Origin: Bifidobacterium moraviense
GTDB taxonomy: Bacteria; Actinomycetota; Actinomycetes; Actinomycetales; Bifidobacteriaceae
Assembly: GCF_012932365.1 (NCBI RefSeq)
Contig: NZ_JAAIIH010000001.1
Span: forward strand, 62,001 to 126,000
DNA: 64,000 bases
Direction: 5' to 3'
The position numbers and the translations under genes were made by a program. This document shows positions 1 through 8,431 of this stretch, in pieces; the first letter of the stretch is position 1; each line of letters starts with the position of its first letter. The notes under the pieces were generated by a model. It was not told where the DNA came from, did no database searches, and saw nothing but the letters and a program-made list of their open reading frames with translations.

Positions 1-383
1 TGGGACACCGTCCCAACGAGCTGTCGGGCGGCCAGCAGCAGCGCGTCGCTATCGCCCGCGCGCTTGTCACCAAGCCGGATCTGGTGTTCGCCGACGAGCC
101 GACCGGCAACCTCGACTCCGTCTCCAGCGCCGAAGTGCTGTCGTTCCTGCGCCAGTCGGTGAAGGAGCTCGGCCGCACGATCATCATGGTCACGCACGAC
201 GCCGTGGCCGCCTCCTACGCGGACCGCGCGATCGTGTTCGCCGACGGCCGCATCGTGGCCGACGAGCACCATCCTACCGCCGAGCGCATGAACGAGCTGC
301 TCATGGCCGAGCGCGCCCGAGCCGCAAGCGGGGGAGACGCCCGCACGCGCGGCCTGTCCCGTCTCGTCGGACGCCACGCCTGA
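1..383 (+). CDS. ABC transporter ATP-binding protein, C-terminal part
   Basis: Truncated by the window edge; the reading frame is open from base 3. The visible part holds the ABC signature LSGGQQQR, Walker B with its glutamate (LVFADEPTGNLDS) and the switch histidine in VTHD. The EPTGNLDS sequence is typical of the MacB/LolD/FtsE group, whose members power permeases of the FtsX fold rather than classical importers. The stop lies 36 bases before the permease start, so the two genes are almost certainly one operon and one complex. The tail after the H-loop is Ala/Arg-rich and of no recognised function. The substrate cannot be read from the sequence; antimicrobial peptide or lipid efflux is the usual family role. 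Confidence 0.95.
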   Translation, partial: GHRPNELSGGQQQRVAIARALVTKPDLVFADEPTGNLDSVSSAEVLSFLRQSVKELGRTIIMVTHDAVAASYADRAIVFADGRIVADEHHPTAERMNELLMAERARAASGGDARTRGLSRLVGRHA

Positions 384-419
384 GAGCGTGCCGGAACCAG
401 TCCCAAGGAGACAACCATC

Positions 420-3125
420 ATGTGGCAGATCACCCTCAAGCTCATGCGCAACAGCGTCAGAATGCTCATTCCCGCCGCCATCGCCATCGTCATCGGCACG
501 GCGTTCATCGCCAGCACGTTCCTGTTCGGCAACTCGCTCGACGCCTCGTTCCGGCAGATGGCATCCGCAAGCTTCGGCGGCGCAAACTACGTGGCCGCGT
601 ACTCCAGCTCGTCGGATTCCTCGAACGCGGGCGACGACGACCCGGCCGCGCACACCGGTTCCACGCTGGACGGGTTCGGCCTCGACGCCATCCGCGCCGT
701 GGACGGCGTCGCCGGCGTGCGACCGGATCTCAGCGCCTCGGTCAGCCTCGCCAATGGCGAGCGCAAGTCCATCACCGTCGTCACCCCGATGACGCAGCCC
801 GCCAACCTCATGATCCAGCGGCTCACCGAAGGCGCATGGCCCGCCGACGACGGGCAGATCGCGCTGTCCAAGACCATCGCCGACCGGCTCGGCAAGCGCA
901 TCGGCGACACCGTCGACGTGACGCCACGCGACGTGAGCCCCGCGCCCGGACGTGACAAGGAAACGCTGCACCTCGTCATCTCCGGCTTCGCCGACGACGA
1001 CTACAACATGTACTACGGCGGGTCGGGCGTCGTCTCCGAATCCACGTTCGCGAAGCTCATGGTCGGCTACCCGGCGCTCGGCGACGCGAACGTGAACGCC
1101 GTCTACCTCGGCATCGCGCCGCCCGCAGGCTCAAGCGAGCAGGCCGTGGCCGACCAGGTCGGCGCCCTGCTGCCCAGGAACTACAAGATCCTGACCAAGA
1201 CGCAGTATGAGAACGAGGCGCTCGAATCGATGAGCGCCGCCGACGGCACCAGCGCCATCACCCAGTTCCTGCTCACGTTCGGCGTCCTCGCCATGTTCGT
1301 GGCCGCGCTCGTCATCGCCAACACGTTCCAGGTCATGGTCGCCCAGCGCCGCCGCACGCTCGCCCTGCTGCGCACGATCGGCGCGAAGAAGAGGCAGCTG
1401 TACGCCTCGGTGCTCATCGAAGCCGGCATGCTGGGCCTCGTATCCGCCCTGCTGGGCGTCGCGCTCGCCGTGGGACTCGTCGGCGCGCTCGCCGCCATGC
1501 GCGTGGACATGGGCGGCGTGAGGTTCTTCATGATCCCCGCATGGCCGGTGTTCGTCGTGCCCGTCGCGTTCGGCGCGGCCATGACGATCCTCGCGTCGCT
1601 GTCGTCGGCGCATGCCGCCACGTCCGTGACCCCGCTGGAGGCGCTGCAGCCGCTGGAGATCAGTCAGGAGAAGCGGTCCGGCCGGGCCCGTCTCGCGATC
1701 AGCCTCGCGATGATGATCGCAGGCGTCGCCGCGGCGGCGTTCATCGTCTGGCAGACGTGGCGCTTCCTGCATGGGCAGAGCTCCATGCTTGACAAGCAGT
1801 TCAGCACCGTGCTGGTTTCGGCGATCGCGGCCTCGATCCTGTTCTTCATCGGGCTGCTGCTGTCCGCCGTGCGCTGGATGCCCGCCCTGTTGCGCGGCGT
1901 GGGCGCGCTGGTCTCGCACTGCGGGCCGTCCGCCACGATCGCATCCGCCAACATCCAGCGCAACCGCCGCCACGTGGCCGCCACCGGCGCCGCGCTGCTC
2001 ATCGGCGTCTCGCTCGTCAGCTGCCTCGCCACCGGCGCCGCGTGCGCCAAGCTGTCGCTCGCCAAGGCGATCGACATGCGCTACAGCGTGGACATGCAGA
2101 TCGCATCCGGCTACGGCTCCGACGCCGCGGTCGATCAGGCCATGCTGGATCGGGTCAAGGCCGTGAACGGCATCGAGGACGCGAAGCTCGTCAGGGTGCT
2201 GACCGCCGCATACTCGGCCACGGGCGAGCCCAAGGCCGACGGCGACAGGGCCATGAGCCTGTTCGGCATCTCCGCCGCGGACGCGAAGGCCGTCATGAAC
2301 GCCGACTACGCGGCCGACGCGATCTCCGACGGCACGATCGTGCTGCCGGAGAAGCATCTCAACGCGTCCATGGGCATCGCCGACGGCAAGGGACTGGCCG
2401 TGCTGCCGGTCGCCTACGCCAGCGACGGATCCTCCTCCGCCGCCGCTTCCGCCACGACCCTCACGGCAGCGATCAGCGACTTCCGCCGCGTCGGCGCCGA
2501 CTACCAGCTGTTCGGTCTCGTCTCGCCGGCCACGTTCGACGCGCTCACCGCCACGCTGCCCAGCGGCTCGCAAGCAGGCGCGCGCTACCAGATCTGGGCC
2601 AAGGTGAGCCGCGACGCCGTGCCCATGGATCTGCTCAACGCCGTGCAGGACGCGACGGGCGACCCGAACGTCTCGGTGTCCGGCGCCTTCGCCGAACGCG
2701 CCACATGGGACCAGAACGTGGACATGGTGCTCATGATCATGGTGGCGCTGCTCGCCGTGGCCGTGGTCATCGCGCTGATCGGCGTGGCCAACACGCTGAG
2801 CCTGTCGGTGATCGAGCGGACGCGCGAATCCGCCACGCTGCGCGCCATCGGCATGACGCGCGGGCAGCTCAGGCGCTCGCTGGCGGTGGAGGCACTGCTC
2901 ATCTCGCTTGTCTCCGGCGTGACGGGCGTGGTGGTGGGCGACCTGATCGCCTGGCTCGGCTCCTACGTGATGTTCAGCCAGTTCGAGCAGGTGCGGCTCA
3001 CCGTGGACTGGCGCATGACCGGCATCATCCTGGCCGTGGCGGCCGCCTCCGCGCTGCTTGCCAGCGTGTTCCCGGCCCGCCGGGCGGTCAGGACGCCGCC
3101 GGTGGAAGCATTGGCCGAGGCATAG
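420..3125 (+). CDS. FtsX/MacB-type ABC transporter permease
   Basis: A 901-residue membrane protein with the duplicated FtsX arrangement: an N-terminal TM helix, a large extracytoplasmic domain, three TM helices around residues 280-400, further helices near 420-480, a second extracytoplasmic domain, and three C-terminal TM helices around 770-890. Both FtsX-like domains contain the coupling motif (RRRTLALLRTIGAKKRQL and RTRESATLRAIGMTRGQL) that contacts the ATPase. An AAGGAG Shine-Dalgarno lies 10 bases before the ATG. It partners the ATPase just upstream. The soluble loops begin with a Ser/Asp-rich stretch, suggesting a surface-exposed flexible region. The substrate is unknown. Confidence 0.93.
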   Translation: MWQITLKLMRNSVRMLIPAAIAIVIGTAFIASTFLFGNSLDASFRQMASASFGGANYVAAYSSSSDSSNAGDDDPAAHTGSTLDGFGLDAIRAVDGVAGVRPDLSASVSLANGERKSITVVTPMTQPANLMIQRLTEGAWPADDGQIALSKTIADRLGKRIGDTVDVTPRDVSPAPGRDKETLHLVISGFADDDYNMYYGGSGVVSESTFAKLMVGYPALGDANVNAVYLGIAPPAGSSEQAVADQVGALLPRNYKILTKTQYENEALESMSAADGTSAITQFLLTFGVLAMFVAALVIANTFQVMVAQRRRTLALLRTIGAKKRQLYASVLIEAGMLGLVSALLGVALAVGLVGALAAMRVDMGGVRFFMIPAWPVFVVPVAFGAAMTILASLSSAHAATSVTPLEALQPLEISQEKRSGRARLAISLAMMIAGVAAAAFIVWQTWRFLHGQSSMLDKQFSTVLVSAIAASILFFIGLLLSAVRWMPALLRGVGALVSHCGPSATIASANIQRNRRHVAATGAALLIGVSLVSCLATGAACAKLSLAKAIDMRYSVDMQIASGYGSDAAVDQAMLDRVKAVNGIEDAKLVRVLTAAYSATGEPKADGDRAMSLFGISAADAKAVMNADYAADAISDGTIVLPEKHLNASMGIADGKGLAVLPVAYASDGSSSAAASATTLTAAISDFRRVGADYQLFGLVSPATFDALTATLPSGSQAGARYQIWAKVSRDAVPMDLLNAVQDATGDPNVSVSGAFAERATWDQNVDMVLMIMVALLAVAVVIALIGVANTLSLSVIERTRESATLRAIGMTRGQLRRSLAVEALLISLVSGVTGVVVGDLIAWLGSYVMFSQFEQVRLTVDWRMTGIILAVAAASALLASVFPARRAVRTPPVEALAEA

Positions 3126-3137
3126 CCTCGTCCGGTC

Positions 3138-3292
3138 GGGTCACAAGATTTTCGGGCCTTCATCTTGTGACCCGTCATGCGAACAAAACCGCACAGAGCG
3201 GTCAGCGGTTTTCCGCGGAATTCCGCGGAAAACCGCGTGCATATGAACATAGCGCCGAGGCACAAGATGAGGACCCGGAAATCTTGTGACCC
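3138..3292. repeat. 155-bp imperfect palindromic element
   Basis: The outer 32 bases at each end (3138-3169 and 3261-3292) are inverted copies with three mismatches, and the middle contains a perfect 32-bp palindrome (3205-3236) made of two CCGCGGAA-type units. The whole can fold into one long cruciform or RNA hairpin. It sits between two convergent genes, so it may serve as a bidirectional terminator or be a miniature inverted-repeat element. No coding content is visible. Confidence 0.75.
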
Positions 3293-3304
3293 CGGAAAAC
3301 GAAA

Positions 3305-3348
3305 CATCCCGCATGAACGGGTCCATAAGGACCCGTTCATGCGGGATG
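3305..3348. terminator. Bidirectional terminator hairpin, 20-bp perfect stem
   Basis: Arms 3305-3324 and 3329-3348 are perfect reverse complements separated by the tetraloop ATAA. It lies between the convergent permease and BASS transporter genes. There is no long T-run, as is common in high-GC actinobacteria. Confidence 0.75.
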
Positions 3349-3369
3349 CCGGCTATTCAAGCGATGAGA

Positions 3370-4404
3370 TCAGGCGGCGACCTCGTGGTTTTCGGCCACG
3401 GCCTTCAACGAGCCCTTCTCGCCGTTGTCGGAGTCGTGCGCGATGGCGTGCTTGTCATCGTGGTTGCGCCACCAGCTGGAGAGCACCGAGCCGGAGATGT
3501 TGTGCCACACGGAGAAGAACGTGGACGGCACGGCTGCCAGCGGGGTGGTGGCGAAGGAGGTCAGGGCCAGCGTGGCGCCGAGGGCGGAGTCCTGCATGCC
3601 CACCTCGAAGGTGATGGCCTTCTGCTGCGCGTAGCGGAAGCCCTTCGGGTACACCTTGTACATGAGCTTGGAGAAGCCGAAGCCGAGCGCGTAGCCGGAC
3701 AGGTTGTGCAGCATGACCACCGGGATGGCGAGCAGGGTGGCGGCGGAGAACAGCTTGGGCTGGTTGGCGGCCACGACCACGCCGATGATGAGCAGGATGG
3801 CGACCTGGGAGACGATCGGCAGCGCGACCGTGACCTTCTCGATCTTCTTGCCGAAGATCATGTGGCACACCACGCCGAGGGCGATCGGGAAGAGGACCAC
3901 CTTGAGGGCGTTGATGAACAGGGACTCGGCCGGCACGGACACGTACTGGGAGGCGAGCCACTGCATGAGCAGCGGGATCATGAACGGCGCGCACAGCGTG
4001 GAGAGGATGCCGATCGAGACGTCAAGCGCCACGTCGCCGCGCGACAGGTAGCTCATCACGTTGGACGAGGTGCCGGACGGGCAGCAGCCCACGAGGATCA
4101 CGCCCACGGCCAGCGGACCGTCCAGACGGAAGATCCAGCACAGCAGCACGGCCACGAGCGGCATGATCACGAAATGCGCCACCGTGCCGACGATCACCAT
4201 GAGCGGCTGCTTGATGATGCGGGCGAAGTCGTCCAGCGACAGCGTCAGGCCCATGCCGAACAGCACAATGCCCAGCAGGTAGCCGGTGTAGCTCTTGGCC
4301 CACACGCTGGTGGCGGGCACGAAGTAGTTGAACACGGCCCATGCGACGACGATCGCCGTGAACCACTTGGTCAGCCAGTCGGCGAATTTCTTGACCTTTT
4401 CCAT
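3370..4404 (-). CDS. Bile acid:sodium symporter (BASS) family transporter
   Basis: A 344-residue integral membrane protein with about nine or ten hydrophobic helices and the family sequences GMGLTLSLDDF and GCCPSGTSSNVMSYLSRGD, the latter being the conserved crossover region that binds sodium or substrate in BASS proteins. Known members carry bile acids, 2-oxo acids or pantothenate precursors, so the fold does not fix the substrate. The ATG at 4404 is preferred because an ATG 33 bases upstream (4437) lies only nine bases after a terminator-like hairpin, while a purine-rich AGAAAG stretch precedes 4404. Upstream lies a leader-peptide attenuator with Ile, Val and Leu codons, which points to control by branched-chain amino acid supply rather than by bile. 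Confidence 0.88.
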   Translation of the reverse strand: MEKVKKFADWLTKWFTAIVVAWAVFNYFVPATSVWAKSYTGYLLGIVLFGMGLTLSLDDFARIIKQPLMVIVGTVAHFVIMPLVAVLLCWIFRLDGPLAVGVILVGCCPSGTSSNVMSYLSRGDVALDVSIGILSTLCAPFMIPLLMQWLASQYVSVPAESLFINALKVVLFPIALGVVCHMIFGKKIEKVTVALPIVSQVAILLIIGVVVAANQPKLFSAATLLAIPVVMLHNLSGYALGFGFSKLMYKVYPKGFRYAQQKAITFEVGMQDSALGATLALTSFATTPLAAVPSTFFSVWHNISGSVLSSWWRNHDDKHAIAHDSDNGEKGSLKAVAENHEVAA

Positions 4405-4445
4405 GAGAATCGTTACTTCTTTCTCGTTTTGCCCCATACGGCAAA

Positions 4446-4547
4446 GGGCCCTGCCTTTCCTTGGCAGAGCCCGTCGAGATTGTGTCCGCTGGACCCTGCC
4501 CTCGTTGGCGGGGCACAGCTTGAAGCGTGCCGATCAGTCCGCCAACG
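4446..4547 (-). promoter_or_regulatory. Transcription attenuator with alternative hairpins
   Basis: Read leftward. Segment 1 (4539-4547, inside the leader ORF) pairs perfectly over 9 bp with segment 2a (4503-4511), extended by an inner 5-bp stem (4512-4516 with 4527-4531). Segment 2b (4491-4500) can pair over 10 bp, with two G-U pairs, with segment 3 (4463-4472). Segment 3 can instead pair over 10 bp (one G-U) with segment 4 (4446-4455), forming a hairpin followed by TTT, a terminator. A ribosome stalled on the Ile codons would cover segment 1, free segment 2 and favour the 2:3 antiterminator. This is the classical layout of amino-acid leader attenuators; the function is inferred. Confidence 0.75.
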
Positions 4548-4611
4548 ACGACGGAATAATAATTCGCGCGGACAGCGGCAGAACGACGCAGGCGACGTTG
4601 TTTCCGGTCAT
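4534..4611 (-). CDS. Leader peptide of the BASS transporter attenuator (25 aa)
   Basis: A 25-codon ORF (start MTGNNVACVVLPLSARIIIP) preceded by a strong GAAAGGAGG Shine-Dalgarno (4621-4629) at 9 nt spacing. It contains three consecutive Ile codons (ATT ATT ATT, the less usual Ile codon in this GC-rich genome) plus Val-Val and Leu-Pro-Leu. Its stop falls just before the downstream half of the first hairpin. Ribosome stalling at codons 17-19 would mask the first pairing segment, as in the ilv and leu leaders of other bacteria. It is too short for routine gene calling. No protein function is expected beyond translation itself. Confidence 0.72.
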   Translation of the reverse strand: MTGNNVACVVLPLSARIIIPSSLAD

Positions 4612-4747
4612 CGTGACGAACCTCCTTTCGGCGCGGCTTTCCATTCCGTGCGGGCCTTGCGACCCGAACCGCGGTACACCATAGGAAGCGCCGTGGCGGG
4701 CGGAGACGGGATGGCCACTATGTGAACGCTCTCAGAGATGTCCGACG

Positions 4748-5500
4748 TCAGACCAGATGGTTCTCGTAGGCGAACACCACGGCCTGCACGCGGTCGCGGG
4801 CGTTGATCTTGGCGAGGATGTGCGCCACGTGCGTCTTCACCGTGGGCAGGGAGACGAACAGACGGTCCGCGATCTCCTGGTTCGACAGCCCGTGCGCGAT
4901 CTCGACGAGCACCTCGCGCTCGCGGTCGGTGAGCAGCGCGAGCTCCGGGTCGACGTACGGTGCCGGGGTCTGCTGCGCGGGCGCCGGCCCGGGCGCGGCC
5001 GCGGCGCCGGGAGCCGCGGCGCTCGCGAATCCGCCTTCCATCATCTTCTTGATGAGTCGCTTCGTGGCGGACGGCGCGATGATCGCGTTGCCGTTGTACA
5101 CCGTGCGGATGGAGTTGAGCAGCGTCTCCGGCTCGGTGTCCTTGAGCAGGAATCCGGATGCGCCGGCGTTGATCGCGGCCATCACGTATTCGTCCAGATC
5201 GAAGGTCGTCAGGATGATCACGCGCGTCGGCCGGGCGTCCGCGTCCCCGCCCCGCGCGTCGTCCGTCTCGGGCGCGGTGATGCGTCCCGTGGCCTCGAGC
5301 CCGTCCATGCCGGGCATGCGCACGTCCATGAGCACCACGTCCGGGCGCAGCCGCCGCGCCAGCTCCACGGCCTGCGCGCCGTCACGCGCCTGGCCGACCA
5401 CCTGCATGTCCGGCTGCGAATCGATGACCATGGCGAAGCCGGCGCGTACCAGCTCCTGATCGTCGGCGATGACCACCCTGATGCTCTGCGTCTCACTCAT
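4748..5500 (-). CDS. NarL/LuxR-family response regulator
   Basis: A 250-residue two-component regulator. The receiver domain (about 1-140) has the acidic pair D13/D14, the phosphoacceptor D59 in VVLMDVRMPGMDG, the Thr of IILTTFD and the Lys of GFLLKD. A Gly/Ala/Pro-rich linker (about 165-185) joins it to a LuxR-type helix-turn-helix (LTDREREVLVEIAHGLSNQEIA). The receiver carries an unusual acidic Ala/Asp/Arg insert between the alpha-3 and beta-4 regions. The ATG at 5500 is chosen because homology begins there, although the frame is open further upstream. The gene follows the fused sensor kinase by 34 bases on the same strand, so the two form an operon; the kinase is the likely phosphodonor. 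Confidence 0.93.
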   Translation of the reverse strand: MSETQSIRVVIADDQELVRAGFAMVIDSQPDMQVVGQARDGAQAVELARRLRPDVVLMDVRMPGMDGLEATGRITAPETDDARGGDADARPTRVIILTTFDLDEYVMAAINAGASGFLLKDTEPETLLNSIRTVYNGNAIIAPSATKRLIKKMMEGGFASAAAPGAAAAPGPAPAQQTPAPYVDPELALLTDREREVLVEIAHGLSNQEIADRLFVSLPTVKTHVAHILAKINARDRVQAVVFAYENHLV

Positions 5501-5534
5501 GCCTTCCACTGTAGCGGCACGCGTCCGCCGCGCG

Positions 5535-8180
5535 TCATCGCCGGACATGGGAGATCTGGTCGTCGATCGGAGCCGCGGGGGACAGGCGCATGGCGTCGAG
5601 GCCGTCGCGGTGCGCCTCGTCGGTCGAACCGGTCTCGCGCAGCACGCCCAGCAGTCGGCGCATGTGCGCCAGCGCCTCGCGGCCCTGCCGTCCGATCGAC
5701 CCGAACGCGTCCGTGATCGCCTCCGGGGACGGCGTCTCGCCGCGGGCCGCGGCATCGTCCAGCATCGTCAGCCCGGCCGCGGCCTGATCGGCCACGGAGG
5801 TCAGCGTGGCCGTCACTTCGCCGCGGATCGACGCGCCGATGCGGTCGCGTTCCGCGTTCGCCGCCATCGTCAGCTGCTTGCCGCGCTCGGCGCGCAGCGC
5901 GTCCTCGCGCATCTGCAGCACCAGCGCGTTCGATCCGCGCGAGCGCGTCCAGCGGCCCATCGCGATCGTGCCCGCGCAGAGCACCGCCACCATGATCCCG
6001 TAGAATGCGGATCCCGCGAGCACCCCCAGTCCGCTGCGCGCCGAGACCGCGGCCCCGTCGGCCAGGCCGATCAGCGTGTCGTGTCCCGTGAGGGAGGCGA
6101 GCAGCTTGGCTCCCGCAAGCAGCGAATCCGCCGCGGCCGCCGCGCCCAGCCACCGCCATGCCGCGTCGCGGCCGTAGGTCACCGCCGAGTACAGCGAGAC
6201 GAGCGAGAGCGCGTTGACGTACATGATCGGCTGCAGGAACACGAGCTGCAGGGCGGCCAGCAGCGCGCTCGCGGCGGCGCTCGCCTCGGGGAACCTCCTG
6301 CGGAACGCGAGCGGCAGCACGGCGTTCATCGTGATCAGCGAGGCGTCGCGCACGGAGAGGGGCGCGTTGCCGGTGACGTCGTACCCCATGAACGACGTGC
6401 GCATGAGGAACGCGCACAGCAGCAGCGCGCCCGCGACGTCCATCGCGAGGTAGTGCCGTTCGGCCCAGCGCGACAGGCGTTCGACAGCATTCGACCGTCG
6501 GGGGACTGAGGAGCCGTCCGCGCGGGCCGGGGACGACGAGGCGTTCCGGTTCGCGTCCTCGTGCGCGGAGATCGGACGGGACCGCAGGGCGGAGAACGCC
6601 TCCTGCATGCGCGTGCCGGCCGTCGGGCTCGTCGCCGCGCCGCCCGTCGCGTCCATGTCCCGACCCGCCGAGGCGCCGGAACCGCGCGCGGCATCCCGCG
6701 CGCCCGCCGCATCCGCTGCATTCCGCCGATTCCGGCCGGCTGCAGCGGAGACCCCCGCGGAGGTCTCTGCGGAGTCCTCGGCGCCGCGGGCGAACGGCAC
6801 CCATGCGCTCACCTCATATCCGCCGCCGATGCGCGGCCCCGCCTCCACCGTGCCGCCGGCGGCCGTGACGCGTTCGCGCATGCCCAGCAGACCGTAGCCG
6901 GGCTGATGCCCGTCGAGCGAGGCGGCCGCGCCCCTGCCGTCGTCGCTCACCGTGACGCGCACGCCGTCGTCGTCCCATCGCTCCCGGACCATGACGTGCA
7001 CATGGGGGCCGGCGTACTTGCGCGCGTTGGTCAGCGCCTCCTGCACCACCCGGTACATGGCCTCGCCGGCCGTCTCGCCCAACAGGTCCGGCCGTGCCGC
7101 GCCCTCGACCTGTCTGCACACCGAACCGCCGTCGGCCGCGGAGAGCGCCGCATCCGCGGCCGACGTCAGCGCGTCCATGTCGGCGTACCCCGCGTGCGCC
7201 GAACCGCCGAACACGCCGAGCAGACGTCGCATGTCGTGCAGCGCGCGCTCGGACTCGCGCCGGATCGTCTCCATCGTCGAACGCGCCACGGCCGGATCGT
7301 GCGCGCCGGCGTAGCGGCCGCCGTCGGACTGCACGACGATGATCGACAGCGTGTGCGCCACCACGTCGTGCATGTCGCGGGCGATGCGCGCCCGCTCGGC
7401 CGCCGCGGCGATGCGGCGCTCCTCGGCCTCGCTCGCCTCGATCGCCGCGTTGCGCTCCTGCATGGCGAGCACCGTGGCGCGGCGCGCCCGGTTCCAGAAC
7501 GCCATGACGGTCACGCTGGCGAGCATGGCCCATATCATCGCGCAGGAGACCGCCGCGTCGTTCGCCACCGAGGTGACGCATCGGCCGGTCGGACCGGTCA
7601 GATACAGCGTGGCGCACGCCTCGGAATGCTGCGGCATGCCCGCGCCGGCGCCGTCCAGCAGCGTCGGGACCAGCGAACCGGCATTCGTCGAGAGCGCCGT
7701 CACCGCGGCCGCCATCGTGCCCAGCGCGAACGCGATCGCCAGATAGCGTTTCGTGTCCGCGGCGTCCCCGTAGACCAGCGCGGAGTAAAGCATGAGCAGC
7801 GAGAACGCGTCGCCGAGCGCCAGCGAGGGCCCCACGACGAGCTGCGCCAGCGCCAGCGCGGCGAAGGCCAATGCGGCCGGGCGGGGAAACGCGCGCCGGA
7901 ACGCCGCGGGCAGCGCCAATGCCAGCGACCACACGGCGTCCGACATCCAGACGTCGGCGGTGAACAGCACGCCGGGCATGCCCGAGCCGACGCTCGCGCC
8001 GGTCGTCGAGAACACCAGCAGCATGAGCGCCGGCGCCAGCGCGTCCACGACCACCGGGTGCGCGGCGAGCCAGGCTCCCACGCGTCCGCGGCCGGAATGC
8101 GGGTGCGCGGGAGCGGGCGCAGGCGATGAAGCGCCCGGTCCGTTCTCCGCGGCGCGCGTGTCATGTTCCATCGTCGTCAT
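5535..8180 (-). CDS. Fused double sensor histidine kinase, second module degenerate
   Basis: An 881-residue protein with two tandem membrane-sensor modules. Module 1 has several TM helices (about 45-230), a HisKA_3 H-box (RIARDMHDVVAHT, His near 270), an N-box with EALTNARKYAG (near 387) and a G-box with DDGRG and GYGLLGMRERV (about 415-440), so it should be catalytic. After an Ala/Gly/Arg-rich linker, module 2 has a second set of TM helices (about 570-740) and a matching dimerisation helix near 780, ERDRIGASIRGEVTATL, in which the phosphoacceptor His is lost; no ATPase domain follows. It looks like a duplicated and fused NarX-type kinase with a pseudo-kinase sensor. The start is tentative: no Shine-Dalgarno is seen, but TAGCCT lies 8 nt before the ATG at 8180. 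It is co-transcribed with the regulator downstream. Confidence 0.85.
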   Translation of the reverse strand: MTTMEHDTRAAENGPGASSPAPAPAHPHSGRGRVGAWLAAHPVVVDALAPALMLLVFSTTGASVGSGMPGVLFTADVWMSDAVWSLALALPAAFRRAFPRPAALAFAALALAQLVVGPSLALGDAFSLLMLYSALVYGDAADTKRYLAIAFALGTMAAAVTALSTNAGSLVPTLLDGAGAGMPQHSEACATLYLTGPTGRCVTSVANDAAVSCAMIWAMLASVTVMAFWNRARRATVLAMQERNAAIEASEAEERRIAAAAERARIARDMHDVVAHTLSIIVVQSDGGRYAGAHDPAVARSTMETIRRESERALHDMRRLLGVFGGSAHAGYADMDALTSAADAALSAADGGSVCRQVEGAARPDLLGETAGEAMYRVVQEALTNARKYAGPHVHVMVRERWDDDGVRVTVSDDGRGAAASLDGHQPGYGLLGMRERVTAAGGTVEAGPRIGGGYEVSAWVPFARGAEDSAETSAGVSAAAGRNRRNAADAAGARDAARGSGASAGRDMDATGGAATSPTAGTRMQEAFSALRSRPISAHEDANRNASSSPARADGSSVPRRSNAVERLSRWAERHYLAMDVAGALLLCAFLMRTSFMGYDVTGNAPLSVRDASLITMNAVLPLAFRRRFPEASAAASALLAALQLVFLQPIMYVNALSLVSLYSAVTYGRDAAWRWLGAAAAADSLLAGAKLLASLTGHDTLIGLADGAAVSARSGLGVLAGSAFYGIMVAVLCAGTIAMGRWTRSRGSNALVLQMREDALRAERGKQLTMAANAERDRIGASIRGEVTATLTSVADQAAAGLTMLDDAAARGETPSPEAITDAFGSIGRQGREALAHMRRLLGVLRETGSTDEAHRDGLDAMRLSPAAPIDDQISHVRR

Positions 8181-8188
8181 GGGCATCA

Positions 8189-8194
8189 AGGCTA
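8189..8194 (-). promoter_or_regulatory. Leaderless -10 box TAGCCT of the sensor kinase
   Basis: TAGCCT lies 8 nt before the ATG at 8180, with no ribosome binding site between. It matches the TANNNT pattern seen before several other genes here. Confidence 0.45.
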
Positions 8195-8431
8195 GTCGTC
8201 GCGGCACACGCGTCTCCATCGTGCACGGGGATGAGATGCGGCGAACCCGCGGAAGCGGGCCGATGCGACGGGGGCAGCGGACCGCATGGGGGAGGAGCCC
8301 GTGCGATCCGGAGGACGCGACGGCCGGCGCCGCGGCGGTTTGTCGTGCCGTATGGGTGAGATGGAACCGGATATCGGACGGATCCGCGCGTCGCCCCGCG
8401 TTGCGCGACAAAGGAAGGAAGGAACACGCCG

